Assembly: GCF_030547685.1 (NCBI RefSeq) | Contig: NZ_JAUOQM010000038.1 | Location: 32,857-96,856 of the forward strand | Origin: Gilvimarinus sp. 2_MG-2023 | GTDB lineage: Bacteria > Pseudomonadota > Gammaproteobacteria > Pseudomonadales > Cellvibrionaceae | DNA length: 64,000 bases | Reading direction: 5' to 3' | Shown here: positions 53,420 to 62,171 of the stretch, piece by piece | Position numbering within the stretch: position 1 is the first letter of the stretch | Layout: each line of letters opens with the position of its first letter | Position numbers and translations under genes: made by a program | Notes under the pieces: generated by a model | The model's database searches: none | Told to the model about the DNA's origin: nothing | The model's input: only the letters and a program-made list of their open reading frames with translations

Positions 53420-53854
53420 TTAGCTCGGCACAACAACACCTTGATTGGCATAAGCGAACACCTGGCCACCATGCTGTTTGGCAAAAGCCTGTGCTTCTGT
53501 CAAGGATGAAAACCAATGATTGGGATAACCCAGCTGAGCAAAAGAGGTCTGTTCAAAACCGTGAATCTGGTCGGGCTGGTTAATGATCGCCTGACGATAC
53601 TGAGCCCAACTGGTGTAATTCGCTTCAAGGGCTAATAATTGCAAGATATGTTTGCGCTGTATCAAATGCGATTGGCTTCGCAGCGCTGGCAGACTGAGTC
53701 CCCTAAAAACTTCTTGATGCAGCAATCGACGCAGTATTGGCAAGGAACTTGAATAGGATTTTGACTGTGCCGTGCGATGCAACTTTTTAGCGTCTCGCAA
53801 GACGGAGTCAATAATCGATGCGCTTGTGTCAGACAGTTGAGATGGTATATGCAT
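53420..53854 (-). CDS. Hypothetical protein (144 aa)
   Basis: A 144-aa cytoplasmic protein. GGAGG lies 4 bases before the ATG at 53854, so this is preferred over the frame's upstream start at 54028. The N-terminal half is helical and contains 'ILQLLALEANYTSWAQYRQ', reminiscent of the helical domain in glyoxalase-superfamily or DUF-type proteins ('LARxLGYxSWxxxR'). The C-terminal part is compact ('GYPNHWFSSLTEAQAFAKQHGG'). No function is assigned. Converges with the methyltransferase gene. Confidence 0.65.
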   Translation of the reverse strand: MHIPSQLSDTSASIIDSVLRDAKKLHRTAQSKSYSSSLPILRRLLHQEVFRGLSLPALRSQSHLIQRKHILQLLALEANYTSWAQYRQAIINQPDQIHGFEQTSFAQLGYPNHWFSSLTEAQAFAKQHGGQVFAYANQGVVVPS

Positions 53855-54132
53855 ATCGCCTCCAAAGTAGACCCGCTCGCTTGAGGCCAGAGATGATATA
53901 CAAGCTAGGCTTGTCGAATGTGTGGTTGAATTGGTGAGTTCACTTTTGCGAGGTGGGCGCCCAATAAGCCCTAAGCAAATTATCCGACTCTTTATTCGTG
54001 CTGTCAACCATAAGCAATTAACGAGCATCGTTACTCACTTCTTTGTATTAGTAACGACCTCACTTAACCGTTAAGTATCTGTCTTAAATTTTTGCAAACC
54101 TTACAAAACATTTGCAGCAACAGGAACAATTG

Positions 54133-55101
54133 ATGAAACACGTATTAGTAACAGCCTTAATAACCGCAAGTGGAATAATAGCTCCACACACACAAGCAGA
54201 GGCTGATTGGGCATCGGTGGTATGGCAAAACGATGTATTTGTAAATGTTGATGGCGGTGGCTACACCAATGGGTTGTTTTTATCATGGTACGACTTAACC
54301 ACTGAAGGTGAGGGCTATCGTCAGCCGTGGCTAACGAAATCGTTAAGCTGGATGCTTGATCAAAACTCAGATGCACTCAACTTTAGCGAACAAACCATTG
54401 GCCAGGCAATGGTAACGCCTTTGGATATTAGCCAAGAAGTTCCCGACCCCAACGACGTGCCCTATGCCGGGCTGCTATTTTACCGAGCAAGTCATGCCAT
54501 TGTAGAAGAAAACTTTGCCGATTTAGTCAGTGTTACGGTAGGTATGGTTGGTCCCGCCTCTATGGCTGAAGAATCACAAAAGTTCGTACACAAAATTACC
54601 GGCTCTACCGAACCCAAGGGCTGGGATTATCAATTAAAAAATGAGCCGATCTTTGCTTTTAGCCGAACGGCCGTATGGCGCTATGAACTGGCCCACTATA
54701 TGGACACGGTAATAATGGCTCAAGGAGAGCTTGGCACCATGCAAAGTGCCGTCGGCGGCGGAGCATTATTGCGCTTAGGTACACGACTCGACAAAAGCTT
54801 CCCGTCAACGGCCCTGCACCGAGGTGAAATTAGTGCACCGGCTTCTATTGACGGAGGCTGGTATGTTTACGCTGGATTCGAAGCGGATTATGTCTTTAAT
54901 AACATCCTGGTAGATGGTAATACGTATCGAAATAGCCCGGATGGGGACTTAAAACATGAACAGCTAATGGCCACTGCGGGTATCAGTTATGGTTGGGAGG
55001 ATATCAGCTTGACTCTATCTTTTCGCTCCGGCGACTCGGTGGATAAAGCCGATACGTCACGGGATGAATTTGGTGCTTTAACCTTGGCATGGCGATTATA
55101 A
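54133..55101 (+). CDS. LpxR-like outer-membrane lipid A deacylase (DUF2219)
   Basis: A 322-aa outer-membrane beta-barrel protein with a signal peptide ending near 'HTQAEA' (residue 23). LpxR family marks: 'WQNDVFVNVDGGGYTNG' (Asn/Asp pair), 'VPYAGLLFYR', 'VGMVGPASMAEESQKFVHKI' (catalytic-type His), 'PKGWDYQLKNEP' (Glu) and the terminal aromatic strand 'GALTLAWRL'. LpxR removes the 3'-acyloxyacyl chain of lipid A in a calcium-dependent way. The ATG at 54133 has AGGAA upstream; the frame starts at 54112. Divergent from the 144-aa gene. Confidence 0.85.
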   Translation: MKHVLVTALITASGIIAPHTQAEADWASVVWQNDVFVNVDGGGYTNGLFLSWYDLTTEGEGYRQPWLTKSLSWMLDQNSDALNFSEQTIGQAMVTPLDISQEVPDPNDVPYAGLLFYRASHAIVEENFADLVSVTVGMVGPASMAEESQKFVHKITGSTEPKGWDYQLKNEPIFAFSRTAVWRYELAHYMDTVIMAQGELGTMQSAVGGGALLRLGTRLDKSFPSTALHRGEISAPASIDGGWYVYAGFEADYVFNNILVDGNTYRNSPDGDLKHEQLMATAGISYGWEDISLTLSFRSGDSVDKADTSRDEFGALTLAWRL

Positions 55102-55119
55102 CTTACCCGCTCAACCACA

Positions 55120-55146
55120 ATAGCCATTACCTGTGGTGATGGCTAT
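55120..55146 (+). terminator. Hairpin after the LpxR-like gene
   Basis: ATAGCCATTACC (55120-55131) pairs with GGTGATGGCTAT (55135-55146): 12 pairs including one wobble and a 3-base loop, starting 18 bases past the stop. No T tract follows, so it may mark mRNA end processing or Rho-aided termination. Confidence 0.55.
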
Positions 55147-55429
55147 CAATAAGCGCTAAAATGCTTTTGATTTTATGCAATAAATAGTACCTTTTGGTTG
55201 ACCACAACAAAAATTGGAATGGATATTAGGAACATACCAACTGCCACCCCTCGGTGGTGACCTCGATCATTGTACAAGCGTCGTCGTATTACGATTTTAG
55301 TATTAGCGAATAGGTATATAAAAATTGGAAAAAATCTGCCCGGCGCCATAGGCTAAGCCGCGTATAGCGCCACCAGTGTATAATGGCAGTCACCTTATTC
55401 TCTTATCTCTAGGCCGAGTACCGGCTCTT
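55147..55429. other. Intergenic region before the DTW-domain gene
   Basis: About 280 bases, AT-rich, with no convincing gene. The 3' part should hold the promoter of the DTW-domain gene. Nothing else was recognised. Confidence 0.45.
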
Positions 55430-55927
55430 ATGATTATCACCCTGCTTACTCACGCCACCGAACTACACAAACCCAGCAATACCGGCGTTATTACCCATCG
55501 GCGCCTGTCGAACTTCCCGGAGGCTCAGTGCCATCGCGTCATCTGGCAACGAAAACAACCAGACCCTGCGCTTTTGCAACGCCTCGGTGCTCTATCTAGT
55601 GGCTTACTCTATCCATCGCCTACTGCCATACCGCTTACCAATCACAGCGCTCTAGAATTACCAGAGCACCTTGTATTGATTGATAGCACCTGGCAACAAG
55701 CGCGCAAGATGGTTAACCACAGCCCATATTTACAATCACTGCCTGCCTACTCACTGAACACAGACACACCTTCGCGCTTTACCTTACGACGCAATCAGGT
55801 AGCAGGTGGGCTTTGTACGTTAGAGACTGTGACTGAGCTGGCAAGACTTCAGAAACTGCCTCAGTTAGCCGAAGCGCTAGAGCGCGATCTCGATCAGCTT
55901 TTGGCACAGGCTCACCACGGACGTTAA
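55430..55927 (+). CDS. DTW-domain tRNA-uridine aminocarboxypropyltransferase (TapT-like)
   Basis: A 165-aa enzyme of the DTW family, which adds the 3-amino-3-carboxypropyl group of SAM to tRNA uridine (acp3U). Visible: 'HATELHKPSNTG' (HPxExxKxTNTG-type), 'LIDSTWQQARKM' (DSTW variant of DTW), 'SRFTLRRNQVAGGLCTLE' (RxxLCTxE). The ATG at 55430 is chosen because homology begins there, although the frame opens at 55376. The N-terminal Cys zinc motif of longer members is missing. Confidence 0.85.
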   Translation: MIITLLTHATELHKPSNTGVITHRRLSNFPEAQCHRVIWQRKQPDPALLQRLGALSSGLLYPSPTAIPLTNHSALELPEHLVLIDSTWQQARKMVNHSPYLQSLPAYSLNTDTPSRFTLRRNQVAGGLCTLETVTELARLQKLPQLAEALERDLDQLLAQAHHGR

Positions 55928-56343
55928 CGCAGACGGCGCCAGTGCTCGCGTTCAACCAGCTTGCCATTGGCATAACGCTCGGTAAACCAGTCATCCCCTT
56001 GCAAACGGAACGTAAAAACGTAGATGGTACCGTCTTCTATGGGGTACGAAAGCAGTTGCGGAATCTCACTGTACTGATTGCCCTCGACACGGTATTGCCC
56101 AGTGCTCGCGGCCCAAAACTGTCCGTTTTTACGCGATACAAACGCAAAATCATTGCGATTTAATATTTTGCGTGAGGTGATAGCTTGCAGATCGTACTGT
56201 ATCTCGCCATCGTCAGTTATTACCCAGCCATCCACTAACTGCCATGTACCGATTAAACTAGATTGTGAGTTTTCGGCAATTGCAGTCGATGCATTGAGTA
56301 TAAAAATAAGGCTTAAAGCCCAAACAAAAGTTTTTTTCAGCAT
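55924..56343 (-). CDS. Exported hypothetical protein, lipocalin-like
   Basis: A 139-aa exported protein: signal peptide ends near 'STAIA' (residue 23). The mature part starts 'LIGTWQLVDGWV' and shows beta strands ending 'EREHWRRL', recalling small lipocalin-like (DUF4488-type) proteins that bind hydrophobic ligands. The ATG at 56343 has GGGA upstream. Its stop overlaps the DTW gene's end by 4 bases. No function is assigned. Confidence 0.7.
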   Translation of the reverse strand: MLKKTFVWALSLIFILNASTAIAENSQSSLIGTWQLVDGWVITDDGEIQYDLQAITSRKILNRNDFAFVSRKNGQFWAASTGQYRVEGNQYSEIPQLLSYPIEDGTIYVFTFRLQGDDWFTERYANGKLVEREHWRRLR

Positions 56344-56514
56344 AGTTATTCCCAATATTTATATTATTCGATGATCAATGGCATCGTTTATCCGTTTGGG
56401 TATCACTATCAGGCGGTTGAATAAATTATTGTTTTAATAGAGAGCCGGTATTTTGGCACAGATAACAGCCGGCCACCATCATGATTAAAGGGTGTTTACA
56501 CTTACTGACACTAA

Positions 56515-57519
56515 CTAATTTTCCGTTGCTACTGTTTCGTTTCCGTTACCTTTTACCATTGCTTCTAAGCTCAGATAAACAGGGGTGGCCAGCGCAAGTG
56601 GTAATAAGTAAAAGACACACCTGTAAGCAAACAATCCTGCTAGAATTTGAGACTTATCAATTTTTGCAGCCAGCAACGCCACAAATACCGCCTCTAAAAC
56701 ACCCAAACCACCCGGAATATGAGTAACTGCGCCTGCCACGGCACTCACCAACAACACCGCAAACACCAGAAAGAACGATACCTGCTCATAAAAGAATAGA
56801 TAGATAACGCTGGCCATCAAACACCAGTGACAACAGGCTAGTAACAGCTGAAAAGTGGCCACTTTAAAGCCAGGAATTGTGAGACTAACAGATTTAAATT
56901 TATATTCTTGCCCTTGCTTATAAGCACATAATAAAAAATAGCCCGCCACAACACATAAAAAACCTGCACCAATCCACTGTAAGGTTAAATTTGACACTTT
57001 CCAAGATTGGGGAACATCAATCTGACCTGACACAAATAACAATCCAGCAAGAAAAATATAACCAAACCAGTTAGTTGCTACGCTAATACCAATTATTTTG
57101 GTCACATCTTTGGCGCCCACACCAAAACGAGAGTACAACCTATATCGAAATGCCACACCGCCAACTAAAGAACTTAAGTTGAGATTAAATGCATAACTTA
57201 ATATTGCTACAAGCCATGTCTTAGAGATCGATAATTTAATTTTGGTAAAATATCTACCAATTAAGTCATAACTTGCATAAACACTAAAACAAGCAATTGC
57301 GATAACACTCGCAAATGCAAATATATGTAAGGGGGTTTCCCGAAATGCAGTAAGTACTTTTTCCCATTCAATCGTCATGGCCTGTTTAATGATCAAATAG
57401 GCTATAAGAACAAAAAAACTATAGGTAACGACTTTTTTAATCATCGGCCAATATTTTTTTACTCCTGAAGAGGAAGCTATCGTTTTAACAGGTTTAGTAA
57501 CTTGTTGTTCGATGCTCAT
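56515..57519 (-). CDS. ybhN: YbhN/UPF0104-family membrane protein (LPG-synthase TM fold)
   Basis: A 334-aa inner-membrane protein with about eight helices. 'LNLNLSSLVGGVAFRYRLYSRFG', 'ITHIPGGLGVLEAVFVALL' and 'RCVFYLLPLALA' are marks of the lysylphosphatidylglycerol-synthase transmembrane family without the synthase domain. Its ATG overlaps the clsB stop by 4 bases. In E. coli ybhN likewise follows ybhP and clsB. It may flip or bind phospholipids; unproven. Confidence 0.88.
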   Translation of the reverse strand: MSIEQQVTKPVKTIASSSGVKKYWPMIKKVVTYSFFVLIAYLIIKQAMTIEWEKVLTAFRETPLHIFAFASVIAIACFSVYASYDLIGRYFTKIKLSISKTWLVAILSYAFNLNLSSLVGGVAFRYRLYSRFGVGAKDVTKIIGISVATNWFGYIFLAGLLFVSGQIDVPQSWKVSNLTLQWIGAGFLCVVAGYFLLCAYKQGQEYKFKSVSLTIPGFKVATFQLLLACCHWCLMASVIYLFFYEQVSFFLVFAVLLVSAVAGAVTHIPGGLGVLEAVFVALLAAKIDKSQILAGLFAYRCVFYLLPLALATPVYLSLEAMVKGNGNETVATEN

Positions 57520-58826
57520 AATTCAATTTCCTCTTTACTTAAATACTCCGTAGTATTCACCACGCGCTTTGCCCCTTTTGATTCAGGAAATTTTCGATCC
57601 AGCTCTGAATCTTTCGATCGACCATTGCCCGTATCGTGATCTCGTTTTAACTCTCTTATTAATGGTGTATGTGCCGGAAACAAACCCGATATAGTGGGAA
57701 ACCAACGCAAAACATGAAAGGTAAAGAAGTCTTTAACCAGCCAGTACCAGCGTCTATGCTTAACCCAAGATTGCTCAATTGGAACACTTCTCGACACTAG
57801 GTTATCTATTTTTCTAGCTAATTCTTTATTGAACTCTTTACTTTTAACTAATATGTTTGCTTCAAGATTAAAAGCTAAACTGAGTGGATCAAGGTTACTG
57901 GAACCGATTGTGGACCAATGATCATCAACTACCGCGATTTTTGCATGCAGAGGTCTCTCGCGAAATTCATAGAGTTTAATTTTATTGCGCAATATTAAAT
58001 CATATAACGCCCGTGCGACTGAAAGTGAAAATGGTATATCGGGATCACCCTGAATAACTAACCGAACATCCACGCCTCGCTGTTGAGCTTTTATTAACGC
58101 TCTTACAAATCGATAGCTTGGAAAAAAATACGCGTTAGCAATCCATATACGAGTTTTTGCTTGTGCGATAGCGGTTAAATATGCTTTTTCTATACGACGA
58201 CGATTATGTCTATTATCTCGTGAGATAAAGCTAATTTTATGCCCTCTATCTTGCCGTTCAGGCGGCCAAACTTCTACTTCTTTCAATCGTTCATCGCGTG
58301 CATCTCGAACATAGCTTTTACACAACTGTCTTATTGACGCGATTATCGGCCCTTGCAGCTCTACAGCATAGTCTTGTTTAGCTCCTGGGCCTGATGTCAC
58401 CATATGATCGTTGCAATAATTAATACCGCCTATCATTGCATACTTACCATCCACACAAACTAACTTGCGATGTAGACGCCTAAATAATTTAGGCCGACCT
58501 TTATACCAACTAGGCTGTGGATCATAAATTTGAAACACCACACCGGCTGCTGTTAATTCCTCAATAAATTCAGGATCAAGGTAATGACTACCCCAACTAT
58601 CAACCGTTAAACTTACCCATGCACCTCGTTTTCTTGCCAGTAAGATGGCACGTTTTATGGCTCGACCGATACGATCATTTTCCAAAATAAACGTTTCCAG
58701 AAAAACTTCGCACTTGGCGTGTTTTATACGCCTAATAAGCTGTGGGAAAAACTTTTCACCATTTTCCATAAGGTGAATACTGTTACCCTCTACAAAAGCC
58801 CCCTGCCTTTTAAAATAACCAAACAT
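57516..58826 (-). CDS. clsB: Cardiolipin synthase B-type phospholipase D
   Basis: A 436-aa enzyme with two HKD motifs: 'HRKLVCVDGKYAMIGGINYCND' (about 121-142; first half shown as HRKLVCVDGKYAMIGG) and 'HAKIAVVDDHWSTIGSSNLD' (about 290-309). No N-terminal membrane helix, as in ClsB (YbhO). It joins two phosphatidylglycerols to form cardiolipin, or uses PG and PE. AAGGGGG precedes the ATG. A charged C-terminal tail of about 60 residues extends beyond the core. Confidence 0.93.
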   Translation of the reverse strand: MFGYFKRQGAFVEGNSIHLMENGEKFFPQLIRRIKHAKCEVFLETFILENDRIGRAIKRAILLARKRGAWVSLTVDSWGSHYLDPEFIEELTAAGVVFQIYDPQPSWYKGRPKLFRRLHRKLVCVDGKYAMIGGINYCNDHMVTSGPGAKQDYAVELQGPIIASIRQLCKSYVRDARDERLKEVEVWPPERQDRGHKISFISRDNRHNRRRIEKAYLTAIAQAKTRIWIANAYFFPSYRFVRALIKAQQRGVDVRLVIQGDPDIPFSLSVARALYDLILRNKIKLYEFRERPLHAKIAVVDDHWSTIGSSNLDPLSLAFNLEANILVKSKEFNKELARKIDNLVSRSVPIEQSWVKHRRWYWLVKDFFTFHVLRWFPTISGLFPAHTPLIRELKRDHDTGNGRSKDSELDRKFPESKGAKRVVNTTEYLSKEEIEL

Positions 58827-58835
58827 ATTGCCCCC

Positions 58836-59579
58836 TTAAATTTTAATATTTGCCAGTAATGGCGTATGATCTGAAAGCTTATTCCAGGGAGCTTTGGGCA
58901 TTGTAATAGGGTGGTGCTCCTGTACCGAACGTACGTAAATCCGGTCCAGCCTAAGCATAGGGAAAAAAGCAGGAAAGGTTTTCGGGGGCGCGCCTAAACC
59001 ACTTATATACACCTCTTCAAATCCTGCTTCTGTACTCAGTATTTTCTGAGATTTCTGACGCCAATCGTTAAAATCACCAGCCACAATTACTGACTCTTCT
59101 TTCGGTATACGACTCACCAGTTCGTTAATTTGTGCCAGTTGAATCTGTCTGTCATTTTCTCTCAGACTTAAATGCACACAAATTGCGTGTAGACGCTTAT
59201 TATCCGGTAAATCTATATGGCAGTGTAACAAGCCTCTTTCTTCGAGCTTACCTACCGTCGCATCGTAGTTTTCCCAATGTACAATCGAGTATTTACTCAA
59301 CAATGCATTGCCATGATGACCTTGCTGATACACGGCATTACGACCGTATGCATAACTAGGCCACAACGTATCCGCTAAAAATTCATATTGGGTTTCAGTT
59401 GGCCACTTACCACTGTGTCGTTTTGCCCAGTTGTCGTGTTGGCCGATAACCTCTTGTAAAAAAACAAGGTCGGCAGACACTTCACGGGCCGCTTCGCGCA
59501 ACTCATGCAATACAAAGCGTTGGTTAAAACTGGAAAACCCTTTGTGTATATTTACGGTCAGTACTTTTAGTTCTGTCAC
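58836..59579 (-). CDS. ybhP: Endonuclease/exonuclease/phosphatase-family protein (YbhP)
   Basis: A 247-aa EEP-fold hydrolase: 'LTVNIHKGF', 'LVFLQEVIGQ' (metal-binding Glu), 'VIVAGDFNDWR' (Asp, Asn) and 'LSDHTPLLA' (catalytic Asp/His). Start is a GTG at 59579 with GGCGGA upstream. First gene of the ybhP-clsB-ybhN operon. It is probably a phosphatase or phosphodiesterase acting in lipid metabolism. Confidence 0.92.
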   Translation of the reverse strand: MTELKVLTVNIHKGFSSFNQRFVLHELREAAREVSADLVFLQEVIGQHDNWAKRHSGKWPTETQYEFLADTLWPSYAYGRNAVYQQGHHGNALLSKYSIVHWENYDATVGKLEERGLLHCHIDLPDNKRLHAICVHLSLRENDRQIQLAQINELVSRIPKEESVIVAGDFNDWRQKSQKILSTEAGFEEVYISGLGAPPKTFPAFFPMLRLDRIYVRSVQEHHPITMPKAPWNKLSDHTPLLANIKI

Positions 59580-59597
59580 CTATCCGCCCCCTTGCAG

Positions 59598-59621
59598 TTT
59601 TTACATCACTATATGTAAAAA
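59598..59621. promoter_or_regulatory. Inverted repeat in the ybhP promoter region
   Basis: TTTTTACAT (59598-59606) and ATGTAAAAA (59613-59621) form a perfect 9-bp inverted repeat with a 6-base spacer, 19-42 bases upstream of ybhP. The position close to the start and the symmetric form fit an operator covering the promoter. No known regulator motif was recognised. Confidence 0.45.
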
Positions 59622-59728
59622 ATAGATGAAAACTCACGGCAAGCCCCTATTTTTTAGTAAGAACGGTAACTAATGCAGAATCAGTGCCTACTATTCAGTG
59701 CAGCCTAGAAATCGCTGTTGGTACAGGC

Positions 59729-59753
59729 AAAAAAAAGCCACCCGAAGGTGGCT
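59729..59753 (-). terminator. Rho-independent terminator after the sugar transporter
   Basis: On the minus strand AGCCACC-TTCG-GGTGGCT (59753-59736) is a perfect 7-bp stem with a stable UUCG-type tetraloop and is followed by a run of T (59736-59729). It lies 22 bases after the stop of the transporter gene. Confidence 0.93.
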
Positions 59754-59775
59754 ATATTCCATTAGTTTCAGCCAT

Positions 59776-61182
59776 TTAGCCTTGCATCTGCTCCAACTCT
59801 AACCCCTTGGTCTCCTTGACCATGATCAGTACAAAAAGCACCGAAAGTGCTGCAAAAAACGCGTAAATACCATAAGCCGCAGACAAGCCAATACCCGCCA
59901 GCATAATAGGGAAACTCCAAGTCACTAAGAAGTTAGCCAACCACTGCGCCAGCCCTGCAACCGCAAGACCTGAGCCACGTATTTGATTGGGAAACATCTC
60001 ACCCAACATAACCCACATAACCGGGCCCCACGACATATTAAACAAGAATACATAAATGTTAGCGCCGTACAGCGCCAATAAACCAGATTCTTGGGATAAG
60101 GCTAAATTGCCATTCACATCTACCGGAGCACCCCAAAAAGCGTACGCGACAATGGCTAAACTAATGGCCATCCCTGCAGAACCAAACCAAAGTAAGGGTT
60201 TGCGGCCGATTTTATCCACTAAAAAGAAGGTTATCAGACAGGCGATGATACTGATGCTACCGGATAATATATTGGTCTGTAGTGCTTCGCTTTCGCTAAA
60301 GCCCGCCGCTTCCCACAAGACAGCGCCGTAATAAAACACCACATTAATACCGACAAATTGCTGTAAGACGGCCAAACCAATGCCGATCCAAACTATCGGT
60401 CTTACTTTTCCCTTATCAATCAAATCAGAAAAACTGGGCTTGTGATCTGCAGATAGAGATTCGGCTATCTCCGTGTATTTAGCGTTGCCTTCAGTAGTAC
60501 CGTATAGGCGTGATAATACCGCCTTGGCTTTTTGCTCTTTTCCCTTCGCCACCAAAAAGCGAGGGCTTTCTGGAATAGCCAATAGCGCGATAAAAAAGAT
60601 TCCCGCTGGAATTAGCTCAACCCAAAACATCCAACGCCAGGTTTCATAACCACCCCAAAATTCAACGGTGGAACCGCCGGCATTTTCCGCTAAAAAATAG
60701 TTGGAGAAGAAGGACGCCGTTAAGCCCGAGATAATGGCAATTTGCTGAATTGATATCAGCATACCTCGGTAGCGTGCCGGCGCTACCTCGCTGATATAGG
60801 CCGGCGCCATCACTGACGCAGAACCTACAGCCATACCACCTAAAATTCGATAGATCACAAATTCAAAGCTTGTGGTCGCGATGCCGGAGCCCCAAGCCGA
60901 GACGATAAACAGCAAAGCCGCCACAATAAGTAGAGCTTTGCGACCGTATTTGTCCGCCAAGCGGCCAGCAAACAGAGCGCCTGCCGCACAACCGAGCAGC
61001 ATTGACGACACACTAAAGCCTGTACCTGCCGAATTTGAGTCAAAGGCCAGCTGTAAGCCTTTCACTGTGCCATTAATAACGCCGCTATCGTAGCCGAACA
61101 AAAACCCACCTATGGTGGCGATACAGCTAATAAAGACTATGAATCCGGTACTGTTACGATTACTAGTAGAGGTGTGGCTCAT
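59776..61182 (-). CDS. MFS sugar porter
   Basis: A 468-aa inner-membrane symporter with 12 helices and the complete sugar-porter signature set: 'GGFLFGYDSGVING', 'GRLADKYGRK', 'PESPRFLVAKGK', 'QQFVGINVVFYYG', 'DKIGRKPLL' and C-terminal 'KETKGLELEQM'. It resembles XylE/GalP-type proton symporters. No catabolic genes are next to it, so the sugar cannot be named; glucose, xylose or galactose are usual. Confidence 0.93.
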   Translation of the reverse strand: MSHTSTSNRNSTGFIVFISCIATIGGFLFGYDSGVINGTVKGLQLAFDSNSAGTGFSVSSMLLGCAAGALFAGRLADKYGRKALLIVAALLFIVSAWGSGIATTSFEFVIYRILGGMAVGSASVMAPAYISEVAPARYRGMLISIQQIAIISGLTASFFSNYFLAENAGGSTVEFWGGYETWRWMFWVELIPAGIFFIALLAIPESPRFLVAKGKEQKAKAVLSRLYGTTEGNAKYTEIAESLSADHKPSFSDLIDKGKVRPIVWIGIGLAVLQQFVGINVVFYYGAVLWEAAGFSESEALQTNILSGSISIIACLITFFLVDKIGRKPLLWFGSAGMAISLAIVAYAFWGAPVDVNGNLALSQESGLLALYGANIYVFLFNMSWGPVMWVMLGEMFPNQIRGSGLAVAGLAQWLANFLVTWSFPIMLAGIGLSAAYGIYAFFAALSVLFVLIMVKETKGLELEQMQG

Positions 61183-61307
61183 GTTTTTACCTTATTATTG
61201 ATATAGTGATTTTAAGAATAAAGGTAAACAGGGGTCAGTAACAAGAGGGAATTTTCTCGGGTTAATACGTTATATACAGGAGTAAGGAAGACGGTTTGAA
61301 TAAGGTA

Positions 61308-61697
61308 CTATGAACTGAATACAAATCGACGGCTCAAGATAAAATTACTCAAGCCTACGGTGGCCATGGATGCAACTTTTGCCAGTAAAGGTATGGCGGA
61401 CACTGCCAACACCAGTTGTAAAACACCCGTACCTAAGGTCAAACTGAACAGAAAAATAAGCAGATATTTCTGGGCCGAGCGACGCTCGATGGAACGGTTG
61501 CATTGAAAAGTAAAGCAATGATGCAAAACAAAACCCAGTGAATAGCCCAACATCAAACCGGCAACGTTTGCCCATTCATAAGCGGCACCCAACGCGACTA
61601 ACGAAAAGAATAGTGTTAAATCAGCACAGCTGAGCACTGAACCGGTAATGATGAAACGAGCTAATTGTGGCCCCCAATGGCCCAAGGGATTTGTCAT
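61308..61697 (-). CDS. GtrA-family membrane protein
   Basis: A 129-aa protein with four helices and GtrA-type features: 'QLARFIITGSVLSCADLTLFF', 'GYSLGFVLHHCFTFQ', 'VGLSNFILSRRFVF' (shown fragments under the limit: RFIITGSVLSCADL). GtrA proteins help move lipid-linked sugars across the membrane. The ATG at 61697 is chosen; the frame opens at 61745 without family content. No glycosyltransferase is adjacent. Confidence 0.82.
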   Translation of the reverse strand: MTNPLGHWGPQLARFIITGSVLSCADLTLFFSLVALGAAYEWANVAGLMLGYSLGFVLHHCFTFQCNRSIERRSAQKYLLIFLFSLTLGTGVLQLVLAVSAIPLLAKVASMATVGLSNFILSRRFVFSS

Positions 61698-61854
61698 GAT
61701 CTTCAACTTTAACCGCAATGCATGACAAGACGATGACATTGGCATGCCGGGTGGTACATGTCTCGGATTTAAGGGAAGTTGAATTGTCAGGGGGCAGCGA
61801 GGGATACACGAAATAGGAGCGCTGGCATTCCTTCGCCAGATTTAACACAATCGC

Positions 61855-62142
61855 TTAACGCGCTTTAAACTCACGTATTAGCTTATTGAAGCTTTCGGCG
61901 TAATCTTCAAGCTCTTTGATCGCCGCCTTTTGTTGACTACGCGACATACCCGAACAGCCTAGATACTCTTGCATGGCTTTTACGTAAGCCTTTACCTCAT
62001 TATTGGCTTTGACCATTTGTGCGGTTACGGCGGTGGCCGGGTCTGGAAATTCACCTGGCTTTGCCGGCTCGCTACAAGCCCACGAAACAGCTGGGGCAGT
62101 CATTACTAGCGTCAGTAAACAAGTAGTTAGTGTTTTCTTCAT
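61855..62142 (-). CDS. Small exported helical protein (95 aa)
   Basis: A 95-aa protein with a signal peptide ending near 'VSWA' (residue 22) and a mature part of about 70 residues, Lys/Glu-rich and helical, with two Cys (23, 63) that may pair. No family was recognised with confidence. It lies 29 bases after the chemotaxis receptor gene on the same strand, so it may be cotranscribed. Confidence 0.72.
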   Translation of the reverse strand: MKKTLTTCLLTLVMTAPAVSWACSEPAKPGEFPDPATAVTAQMVKANNEVKAYVKAMQEYLGCSGMSRSQQKAAIKELEDYAESFNKLIREFKAR

Positions 62143-62171
62143 TTTCCGCTCTCTATTTTTCGCGTTTATAC

